From Cohnella rhizoplanae (GTDB lineage Bacteria > Bacillota > Bacilli > Paenibacillales > Paenibacillaceae), in NCBI RefSeq assembly GCF_948329515.1, contig NZ_CAOJCN010000022.1:23037-87036 (forward strand): a stretch of 64,000 nt of DNA, given 5' to 3'. The notes under the pieces were generated by a model. That model did not search any database. It was not told the DNA's origin and saw only the letters and a program-made list of their open reading frames with translations. The position numbers were made by a program, and so were the translations under genes. Shown in pieces: positions 35,558-42,994 of this stretch. Position 1 is the first letter of the stretch. Each line of letters opens with the position of its first letter.

Positions 35558-38539
35558 TCAGCTTGACCTTGCTCTGCGCATGGGGGCCATCGACGGGACG
35601 GCGATGTCGGTCCTCATGGCGGGCAGCGCTGCCTCGTCGCCCAGATAGAAGCCCGCGAATCCCATTTGATCGTAGCCGGTATTCTTGTTCGCCACGCCGT
35701 TGCGGTACATCGGATCGTGCATCAGCGTACGTATGCCGTACTCCGTCGGCGACAAGGTCGTGACGATGGCCAGGCGGTTATCGCTGGCCCGGAGAATGAG
35801 TTCCTCGCGCCAGTCTCCGAACATGTCGGCCTTGAGCGTAGGCGTGCTCTTGTTGCCGGTTGACGTAAGGCCGGTCGCGAGATAAGGCGAGGTCGCGAAG
35901 GTCAGGTCGTCGACCGTGCTGATCGTGGCGTTGCTCACGGCCATGGCCGTCAAGCCGCCGCCGAACCAGATGGCATATTGGCCGCTCCCCAAGTTCTTGC
36001 TGCCGTTCAAGAGCTCTCCGGTAATCATGCTCCGCGCGCCGTTCTGCGAGTATCCCTGCGCGCCGGGCCATCGATTGGAAAAGTTCCCGGCCACCGCGCC
36101 TTCCGCGTCGCTGCCGGCGTATACGCCGAAGACAAGCGAGTTTTCATAGACCACCTTGCCCTGCTCGTTCAGCCGCTTGCCCTTCATCGGGTCGTGGGCC
36201 TCCGGGCCGGGCAGCCATCCGTACTGCTTGCCGTTGCGAATATCGTCCAGCAGGTGCTCCTCGCTGCCGGACCACATTCTGATGCTGTTGTTTTTGTCGA
36301 CCGGGAGCAGCGCGCTGCGGTCGCCGTGGCGGAGCGGAGACCATACGTTCTGCGGATTGCTCCTGACCGCGGCGGTGGCGAATTCGAAGCTGCCGGCAAC
36401 CGGCGGGACCCCAGCCTGCCCCTCGATGGTGGGCATGATGTCGCCGTTTAGCACCTTGGGCAGGATCATCTTCCCTTGGGCGTTCAGGCTAAGCACCATG
36501 GCTTTGATTACGATCTCGTCCCGGCCGTCGCCGTCGAGGTCGGCGGACTGGGTCTGATGGTTGCCGCGGTTCTGGTAGTCGTAGGCGGTGCCGCCCAAGG
36601 ACCAGTACCGCGGGTCGGCCGAATCGAACGAGGCCTGAAGGTGGACCTTGCCGTTCACGATGTTAAAGGCGGCGAGCGTCGTTCTTGCGTAGTAACCACG
36701 CTGGGAGACGGCATAGTTGTGAATGCCGTCGAGGGCGGCAACGACGCCGACGTAACGGTTGGCGCGGTTGCCCTGCGCGTCGCCCCATACGGCGGCCTTC
36801 CATGGATGTTCAAGCCAATAGACTTCTTTCTCGGCCATGATCTGCGCTTTATAATCGCTGGACGAATTGCCGGCGCCGGGGCCGGGATAGGCCAGATAAG
36901 AGAAATTGCCGCGCTGGGATTCCGGCGTCATGGCCCAGTTCTCTCCATCCACGCTGCCCTCGTAGAGGAAGGGGTATTTTGCGCTGTCCACCAATACGCC
37001 CTTGCCGGCTTCGGCATCCCACTTAAAAGCAGAGAAAAACTCCTTGTCGTCTTTGGCGGGGCCGATCGGGCCGACGTGGTAGGTCTTAATCCACCGTTTG
37101 ACGGCCGGATCGTTGACCCCGTCGTTGCCGTTTCCGGCTACCGGGCTGCGGTAGGAGATGGTGAAGCTGTTGAGGAGAGACCAGTACGTATCCAGCGCCT
37201 GTTCGTCGCCCGCGGCAAAGTATTCCTTGAACTTGTCCGTGGTCGCGTACAAGCCGTCCTTTCCGCCCACCACGGTGTCAAGGGTGTCCGGATAGACGAC
37301 GGACTGCGACGCTTCGTCCCAGTTGCCGATACGGGTGCCCAGTGCGGTCTTGAGCATCAGCTCGGACTTGCCGTCTCCGTCAAAGTCTTCGCTGAACAGG
37401 GTGGTCTCATGGTCGTTGCCCGCTCTTACGTTGTAGCCCATGTCGACGCGGAACAGCAGGCTGCCGTCCAGTTTGTAGACGTCTATATACTCGGGAGCGG
37501 TCATGTTGTTGCTGCCGCTGAAGATCGGTTCGGAGTACATGGGGTCCTGCTGCGTGCTGCGCCACTTGACGACGATCTCGTATTCGCCGTCGCCGTCATA
37601 ATCGCCCACCGTCATGTCATGGGTGGCGTATGCGGCGCTTTGCGACGTATATATCGCGCCCGAGTCGGTTTTCGCGTAAGGGAGCTTGGTGCCGCTGTCC
37701 AGTTTCTCTACGTACTTGATGAACTTGGCTTCCAGCTCGTCGTACAGGGCGTCGCCGATGATGCCGTCGTTCCGGAGGCGATGGATCGGCTGCCAGGTCT
37801 CCCGGTTGTAGCCGTTCAGTTTGTCGATCCATTCGTCCAGATCCGTATCGCTGACCGGCGTCTTGTTGTCATGGGGCTCACGGAAAGCCCTAAGCAGATC
37901 CATGTCCACGACGTACCAGTGCTGGCCTCCCGTATCCGGGATAACCATGTTATCCGCGGTCAGATTGGTGCCCGGGCCGAACCTGTACCCGCGGTATGTA
38001 AAGTGCGCGAGCGGTACGGGTGCCGGGGCCGGCTTCATCCGGATATAGTTCACGGCGCCCCTGCCGGCTTGGCCCGAGCTGCCGGCCAAAGCCGACAGCA
38101 TGGGTACGGACAATCCCTGTCTCAACCCTTCGACGCCGTCGATGACCGGCGCCACTTCGTAGGCCGAAGTTAAGAGGCCGTCCGGATCCGTGTAGTTGGA
38201 CGGGGTGACGTTTTCTTTTACGATGCCGGGATTGGTCTCGTAGTCGCTCTCGGGCTGTACATCCCGCGGGGCGACGGTGGCGATCTTCATGAACTCCGTT
38301 TCGCCGTCTTTGCGGTAGACGTTCCAAGCGAGGCCGTCGGGCTCGTCTCCGAGGAAACGCCAGCTCAGGAAGATGCCCTCCGGGACCTGGGCAGCGACCA
38401 AGCCGCGCGTCAGATACTCCATCGGACGCAGACCGGGCGCCGCGTCATCATTCGCTGCCGAGACGCTGGATACGAACAGGGACAGGCACATAGCCAGCGT
38501 CAGACACAGAGATAGGAGCTTGTGGAACGTCGTTTGCAT
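35558..38539 (-). CDS. Secreted rhamnogalacturonan lyase, PL11 family (C-terminus frameshifted)
   Basis: This 993-residue protein has a signal peptide (1-28), an N-terminal fibronectin-like segment, and the eight-bladed propeller of family PL11. The propeller has repeated calcium-binding loops (DYDGDGEYEIVVKW, DFDGDGKSELMLK, DLDGDGRDEIVIKA) and the terminal GFAGFYLGD block. PL11 enzymes cleave the rhamnogalacturonan I backbone of pectin by beta-elimination. After the propeller the frame ends in an unnatural PMRRARSS tail. Another minus-strand frame continues (AQSKVKLTGPGIVKP) to a stop at 35505-35507, suggesting a frameshifted remnant of an extra domain. The lyase domain itself looks complete. 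Confidence 0.88.
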   Translation of the reverse strand: MQTTFHKLLSLCLTLAMCLSLFVSSVSAANDDAAPGLRPMEYLTRGLVAAQVPEGIFLSWRFLGDEPDGLAWNVYRKDGETEFMKIATVAPRDVQPESDYETNPGIVKENVTPSNYTDPDGLLTSAYEVAPVIDGVEGLRQGLSVPMLSALAGSSGQAGRGAVNYIRMKPAPAPVPLAHFTYRGYRFGPGTNLTADNMVIPDTGGQHWYVVDMDLLRAFREPHDNKTPVSDTDLDEWIDKLNGYNRETWQPIHRLRNDGIIGDALYDELEAKFIKYVEKLDSGTKLPYAKTDSGAIYTSQSAAYATHDMTVGDYDGDGEYEIVVKWRSTQQDPMYSEPIFSGSNNMTAPEYIDVYKLDGSLLFRVDMGYNVRAGNDHETTLFSEDFDGDGKSELMLKTALGTRIGNWDEASQSVVYPDTLDTVVGGKDGLYATTDKFKEYFAAGDEQALDTYWSLLNSFTISYRSPVAGNGNDGVNDPAVKRWIKTYHVGPIGPAKDDKEFFSAFKWDAEAGKGVLVDSAKYPFLYEGSVDGENWAMTPESQRGNFSYLAYPGPGAGNSSSDYKAQIMAEKEVYWLEHPWKAAVWGDAQGNRANRYVGVVAALDGIHNYAVSQRGYYARTTLAAFNIVNGKVHLQASFDSADPRYWSLGGTAYDYQNRGNHQTQSADLDGDGRDEIVIKAMVLSLNAQGKMILPKVLNGDIMPTIEGQAGVPPVAGSFEFATAAVRSNPQNVWSPLRHGDRSALLPVDKNNSIRMWSGSEEHLLDDIRNGKQYGWLPGPEAHDPMKGKRLNEQGKVVYENSLVFGVYAGSDAEGAVAGNFSNRWPGAQGYSQNGARSMITGELLNGSKNLGSGQYAIWFGGGLTAMAVSNATISTVDDLTFATSPYLATGLTSTGNKSTPTLKADMFGDWREELILRASDNRLAIVTTLSPTEYGIRTLMHDPMYRNGVANKNTGYDQMGFAGFYLGDEAALPAMRTDIAVPSMAPMRRARSS

Positions 38540-38856
38540 TTATTATTTTCCTCCCTTTAAAAATAATGACGTGCCGAAAAGCATTATTGCACTTTTTAGA
38601 ACAAGCATTCTTAAAGTGAGGTTCCATGATGCTAGGGTTTAGATGTGGGTAATGGCTGAGAGTCGCAATCGGGAATTACGCGGGTATGATGCCATGGTGG
38701 GGTTTAAAGGTTCGTTCGAGTATCCACAGGTAGAGGACCTTCATGCTCTACAGATTTGCAATCATGCGGTTCCCCCTTTCGTTAAGAAACTAGTTCTCGT
38801 ATAAAAAGATACACACATGCCGGTCCAGGAGTAAGTTAAAAATCATACCTTTTTGT
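38540..38856. other. Intergenic region with one weak 53-residue ORF
   Basis: This 317-bp gap between two minus-strand genes holds the PL11 ribosome site (AAGGGAGG) near 38545-38552. A plus-strand ATG frame at 38643-38804 encodes 53 residues (including GYDAMVGFKGSFEYP) with no ribosome site or recognisable family. It may be a degenerate gene remnant. No RNA gene or repeat was seen. Confidence 0.4.
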
Positions 38857-39978
38857 TCAAAAATCAGGGATGTATCGCCTTGCGTAGGCTAGATCGGCTT
38901 TCAGCACTTCATTTACGATGGCCCGCGAAGCGTCCCCCGTGACGGAAGCCTCCGCGACGCCTCTGTCGGTTATGATTTGCTGCACGGCCGAGCGGACCGA
39001 CGACGCGTCTCGCGCCGTGCGAAGCGCATGACGATTTTCCCAGTAATCGGCGTTGCTCTGTTCCTGCCCGGGTATGGGCCGGTAGACGACGACGGGAACC
39101 CGCATGGCGAACGCTTCGGTCAGCGTGATCGCTCCGGCTTTGGTCACGATGCACGACGCAATAGCCATATCATCTTCCAGGTTGTCCGTGAATCCGATCA
39201 CCTGCACGTCTGCGCGGTCGGCGTAACGCTGCATTAGACGGCGATAGAGCTTCGCATCGCGTCCGGCGACGAGGAGCAGATTCGCCGAGGGCTGGAGCGT
39301 TAGCAGTTCCTCGATCAGCCTCATACGGTTCGTTAACGCCCCGACCATGACGAGAACGTGGTTTTGATCGGGATCTAGGCCCTTCTCGCGGCAGATCTCC
39401 TGCCGGGAGCTGCGTCCCAATCGGAACTGCCTGCGGATGGGTATGCCCGTCACATGGATGCGATCCTCGCGAATCCCTCTATCCATGAGCTGCTTCTTTA
39501 ATTCGTCGGATCCTACGAAATAGCCGTTCGTTCGCGGATGGACCCACCGGGTATGCAGATCGTAATCCGTGATCACGGTATAGGTGGGAATCGATATGCC
39601 GAAGGCTTCCATGACCGGGTAGACGGCGAGAAACGGAAATGTATGTATGATGACGTCAGGCTTGGTCGTTCGCAAGATCTGCGTGAATTTGCGCCGACCC
39701 AAGGCGTGCAGCCATCTGACGAGCGGTCCGTCGTGCTGCATGCCGTTCGTGACGCTGTAGCTCCACCCGTAAGCCTTCGGAAACCAGGTCATGCTCTTGG
39801 CGTACAGATAACGGAACAACGCATTCATCGCGGGATGCGCTTCTTCAAAAATATCGACGAGATGCACTTCGTTCTGCCCTTGCATCGCGAATTGCTGTTC
39901 CAGCGCCGTGGACGCTTGATAATGACCTTCCCCGAATCGGGCATACACGATCAGAACCGTCAATGCTTGATCCGTCAC
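38857..39978 (-). CDS. Diacylglycerol glucosyltransferase-like (MGDG synthase/UgtP family)
   Basis: This 373-residue GT28/MGDG-synthase-type glycosyltransferase has an N-terminal acceptor domain (ARFGEGHYQASTALEQQF) and a C-terminal nucleotide-sugar domain (VLVMVGALTNRMRL, SCIVTKAGAITLTEAFA, PIPGQEQSNA). UgtP-like enzymes add glucose from UDP-glucose to diacylglycerol for glycolipids and lipoteichoic acid anchors. The GTG at 39976-39978 follows AAGGGGGAATAGCG; upstream in-frame codons look non-coding. The PAP2 phosphatase gene upstream suggests a lipid-metabolism neighbourhood. Confidence 0.85.
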   Translation of the reverse strand: MTDQALTVLIVYARFGEGHYQASTALEQQFAMQGQNEVHLVDIFEEAHPAMNALFRYLYAKSMTWFPKAYGWSYSVTNGMQHDGPLVRWLHALGRRKFTQILRTTKPDVIIHTFPFLAVYPVMEAFGISIPTYTVITDYDLHTRWVHPRTNGYFVGSDELKKQLMDRGIREDRIHVTGIPIRRQFRLGRSSRQEICREKGLDPDQNHVLVMVGALTNRMRLIEELLTLQPSANLLLVAGRDAKLYRRLMQRYADRADVQVIGFTDNLEDDMAIASCIVTKAGAITLTEAFAMRVPVVVYRPIPGQEQSNADYWENRHALRTARDASSVRSAVQQIITDRGVAEASVTGDASRAIVNEVLKADLAYARRYIPDF

Positions 39979-40091
39979 CGCTATTCCCCCTTGAAATTCG
40001 GAACTGCACTGGATTTCATGCTCTGACTCCCTTAATATAAGGTTCAATCCTAAAGTACGAATGAAGCGTTTCTTAACTACATGTAAACTGG

Positions 40092-40134
40092 AGAAAAACG
40101 AAAATGACCCTTCCGAATACGTATCGGATGGGTC
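40092..40134 (-). terminator. Terminator after the PAP2 phosphatase gene
   Basis: GACCCTTCCGA and TCGGATGGGTC (40106-40116 and 40124-40134, one mismatch) form a stem followed by a T-rich minus-strand tail. Confidence 0.75.
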
Positions 40135-40234
40135 CGCGTAGGAGTCGTTCTTATGCGAAAACGATATCCCTCCTCCACACCATTCCATATACAACGGAGC
40201 CGAGGAAGGGTTGATCGTTGACGAGGTAGCTGAA

Positions 40235-40879
40235 TCAATCCGTTTTCCGGGGAAGGTCGTACCTGCGATATATCCAAATGGACAATGCGATCCAGAAGCC
40301 GCTGGCCAGGTAGCCGCCGAGCACGTCGCTCGGATAATGGACGCCCAGATAAATTCTGCTGATGCCGATCGACAGGATCAGCGCGCCGCTCGCCCATAAC
40401 AGAATAAGTCGACCCCGCCATGCGGGAATATGCTTCCAGAGCAAGTATGTTAATATCCCATACAAACTGAAAGCGCCCATGGAGTGCCCGCTCGGAAAGC
40501 TGAAGCCGGTCTCCTCAATAAGCCGATGAAGATTTGGGCGGGCCCTGTGGAATGCGAGCTTCAGAATGACGTTCAATACCGGGGATCCGCATAGGACGAA
40601 CGAGAACAAAATGAGCTCCCGACGATGCTTAAAGAAAACATATAAAATGAGCATGATGCATAATCCAATCGCCGCGACCGGCGCGCCAGAACCGATAAAC
40701 GTGAAAATCTTCAGGCAATCCGTAATCCAAGGCGCTTCCCTCCGCTCAAACCAAGCGAAGATCGACCTGTCGAACGAATCGATTCGATGATCTCCAATGA
40801 GCACGGAGACGATGCCGAATCCTGCCGCAAATATCGCGCTCAAGAACCATGCTGCGCTAAGCTTAGCCGAAAATTTCAT
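40235..40879 (-). CDS. PAP2 family membrane phosphatase
   Basis: This 214-residue integral membrane protein has all three PAP2 motifs: KLAFHRARPN, PSGHSMG (catalytic His) and SRIYLGVHYPSDVLGG. The family dephosphorylates lipid phosphates such as phosphatidic acid or undecaprenyl pyrophosphate at the outer membrane face. It lies upstream of a diacylglycerol glucosyltransferase-like gene but ends in its own terminator. Confidence 0.92.
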   Translation of the reverse strand: MKFSAKLSAAWFLSAIFAAGFGIVSVLIGDHRIDSFDRSIFAWFERREAPWITDCLKIFTFIGSGAPVAAIGLCIMLILYVFFKHRRELILFSFVLCGSPVLNVILKLAFHRARPNLHRLIEETGFSFPSGHSMGAFSLYGILTYLLWKHIPAWRGRLILLWASGALILSIGISRIYLGVHYPSDVLGGYLASGFWIALSIWIYRRYDLPRKTD

Positions 40880-40978
40880 TTCGAACCGTCCCCTCTATGT
40901 CTAAAGAACGCAGATCACTTCATATGATTTGCATTTAGCGCCTGCTTGAACAGCCCGACATCGTTCTCTCTTAAGCCA

Positions 40979-41005
40979 GCAAAAAAACCGCAACGCGAGT
41001 TGCGG
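40979..41005 (-). terminator. Terminator after the sugar dehydrogenase gene
   Basis: CCGCAAC-GCGA-GTTGCGG (40988-41005) is followed on the minus strand by T7. Confidence 0.92.
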
Positions 41006-41054
41006 GTCGGCATGTTATACAAGTATAAGCCTTTTTTGAATTCCATTCCGCCAG

Positions 41055-42314
41055 TTATTTCGGATCCAGGCGATACAGCTCGCCTTCGGCCGAGGTCAAA
41101 TACAGTTCGCCCTGCACGTCTCGCCCGAATGTCGTGATGTTCATCTCCGACTGCAGCAGCAGCTCGTTGCCGTATCGGCCATCCGTCATCTTCTTAAGCG
41201 CCCATATCGCACCGGACCCGTAGTCGCCATATACGTAGCGGCCCGCGAGCCCCGTTATCGCTTCCCCCCTATACACGTATCCGCCTGTCACCGACTGTCC
41301 TTCCTCCCGTCCGTAGGACCAGATCGGGTCGATGACGACCGCCTGCGCTGCCTCTGCTTCGCAGCCGCTCGCCGGCTCGAAGCAAACTTCGGCCTCCTTC
41401 AGATTCCAGCCGTAGTTGCCGCCGCGCACGATGATGTCGATCTCTTCGAACTGGTTCTGTCCGACATCCGCAGCCCACAGCTCGCCGCTCTCGGCATCGA
41501 AGCTGAAGCGCCAAGGATTGCGCAGGCCGTACGCATAGATCTCCTTCGCTCCCCCGCCCTTCGCGAATGGATTGTCCGCAGGGATCGCGTATGCTTTGTC
41601 GCCGTCCGTCTTGCCGACGTCAATACGGAGAATTTTGCCCAGCAGCGACTGCTTGTCCTGGCCGTTGCCCTGCGGATCGCCGCCGCTGCCCCCGTCGCCC
41701 GTTCCGATATACAGATAGCCGTCCGGCCCGAATGCGAGTTGGCCGCCGTTGTGGTTCGCATAGGGCTGCTTGAACGTCAGCAGCACCGTTCCGTCGTTCC
41801 CGCCGCCTGCGGCCGCCTGGCCGTCCTTCGGCATGCGGTGCCGTGCGATCACGGTATGCGTCTGCGTCGTATAGTTCACGTAGACGAACCCGTTGTCCTC
41901 GTGATTCGGGTCGAACGCAAGACCCAACAACCCTTGCTCCGATCCTTCCGCATAGACGCGATCGGTAAGATCGAGGACCGTTTCCGTCTCCCCGCCTTCG
42001 TCCGCCTCGTCCGTCCGCAGCGCGACGATGCGCCCAGCCTGCTCCGTTACGTATATTCGGTCTGCTCTCGCCTCGATCGCCGTAGGCCGATCCACGCTCG
42101 TTCCTTCGAACACTCGCGTCAGCTTCGCGCTCACCGGCCCCGATGCGCCGACTGAGCCCTCGGGATTCTGGCCGCTAGCCGGCACGCCCGACGGTTCCGT
42201 CCGCTGCTCGGATCCGATCGCCCCGTCCGTGCCGCTATCCCGCTCCTGCGCGCATGCGGACGTTCCCGCCAGCGCCAGCACCAGCAGCGCATACAGTACC
42301 CGCTTGTTCTTCAT
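41055..42314 (-). CDS. PQQ-dependent sugar dehydrogenase-like lipoprotein
   Basis: This 419-residue protein has a lipobox (GTSAC) and a low-complexity linker, followed by a six-bladed propeller of the soluble glucose/sorbosone dehydrogenase family. Visible motifs include LLGLAFDPNH, ANHNGGQLAFGPDGYLYIGTGDGG (quoted in part: HNGGQLAFGPDGY) and GLRNPWRFSFD. Family members use PQQ and calcium to oxidise aldoses at the cell surface. Many Firmicutes carry such genes without PQQ synthesis genes, so the cofactor may be scavenged or the activity may differ. It is a single-gene unit. Confidence 0.85.
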   Translation of the reverse strand: MKNKRVLYALLVLALAGTSACAQERDSGTDGAIGSEQRTEPSGVPASGQNPEGSVGASGPVSAKLTRVFEGTSVDRPTAIEARADRIYVTEQAGRIVALRTDEADEGGETETVLDLTDRVYAEGSEQGLLGLAFDPNHEDNGFVYVNYTTQTHTVIARHRMPKDGQAAAGGGNDGTVLLTFKQPYANHNGGQLAFGPDGYLYIGTGDGGSGGDPQGNGQDKQSLLGKILRIDVGKTDGDKAYAIPADNPFAKGGGAKEIYAYGLRNPWRFSFDAESGELWAADVGQNQFEEIDIIVRGGNYGWNLKEAEVCFEPASGCEAEAAQAVVIDPIWSYGREEGQSVTGGYVYRGEAITGLAGRYVYGDYGSGAIWALKKMTDGRYGNELLLQSEMNITTFGRDVQGELYLTSAEGELYRLDPK

Positions 42315-42440
42315 GTCGTCCCCTCTTTCAAATCGGATTCGACTTACAATAACCAGCGTATCATGGATGTACGCAGCCAGTCATCTTTGTACTCGTCTCT
42401 TCCTTACACCAAGTCGGATGCCGTACAAAAACAAGAAGGA

Positions 42441-42460
42441 CCATCGGCTTAAGCCGACGG
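42441..42460 (-). terminator. Probable terminator after the cell wall hydrolase gene
   Basis: The 20-bp near-palindrome CCATCGGCTTAAGCCGACGG is followed on the minus strand by a T-rich stretch (CTTCTTGTTTTTGT). Confidence 0.65.
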
Positions 42461-42496
42461 CCCCTCTGCGCTTGTTCCATCATTTCGTTTAAACCC

Positions 42497-42940
42497 TTAA
42501 AACGTATTAAATACATTTTCGCATTCTTGCACGGTCGGCTGATAAAAACAGTGCTTCTTCCATCGTCCTACGAGCGGCTGATTATACCAAGTTGGCGGAC
42601 AGGGGCCGGGATTCTCGAACGATCCCGGACGGAAGTACCATAAGGAAAATTCGGCGGGCCAGCTCCGCTCCCCATTCACCGCCCGTTGTGCCAAACGGCG
42701 CTCCCTCTCTCTTGCGCCTTGATAGTACAATCCATGCTGCAGCGCTTCGAATGCATGCGGCTGGTTGATCATTTGGGGAATGGTCCGGATTCCTTTGAAA
42801 TCGGAGCAATTCGCTCTTATGCGGTTAATGCCGACATTTCCAACCAGAAGCATGCCCGTTTCGCCTTCGGTCTCGGCTTCCGCCCGAAGCAACCTTGCCA
42901 ACATATCAATATCCTGCTGCCTGGCTTTTACGACTGCCAT
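42497..42940 (-). CDS. Cell wall hydrolase, SleB/CwlJ-like (Hydrolase_2)
   Basis: This 147-residue protein matches the Hydrolase_2 domain of SleB and CwlJ: LARLLRAEAETEGETGMLLVG with the catalytic Glu, NRI, and the C-terminal GRWKKHCFY. It has no signal peptide and no peptidoglycan-binding domain, as in CwlJ, which acts on spore cortex and is localised to the coat during spore formation. It is monocistronic, with its own terminator. Confidence 0.88.
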   Translation of the reverse strand: MAVVKARQQDIDMLARLLRAEAETEGETGMLLVGNVGINRIRANCSDFKGIRTIPQMINQPHAFEALQHGLYYQGARERERRLAQRAVNGERSWPAEFSLWYFRPGSFENPGPCPPTWYNQPLVGRWKKHCFYQPTVQECENVFNTF

Positions 42941-42994
42941 GGGCTCACCTCTTTAGATTTCTAGGCTCATCATATTGTAGTTGATGCGGATGTG

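Noticed and set aside
36476..38173. Plus-strand 565-codon open frame
   Set aside because: It is the complement of the PL11 lyase gene; the Val/Arg/Gly-rich composition and lack of a ribosome site mark it as a shadow.
38643..38804. Plus-strand 53-residue ORF in the gap before the glucosyltransferase gene
   Set aside because: No ribosome site, no recognisable family, and the opposite strand carries the PL11 upstream region; mentioned only within the intergenic entry.
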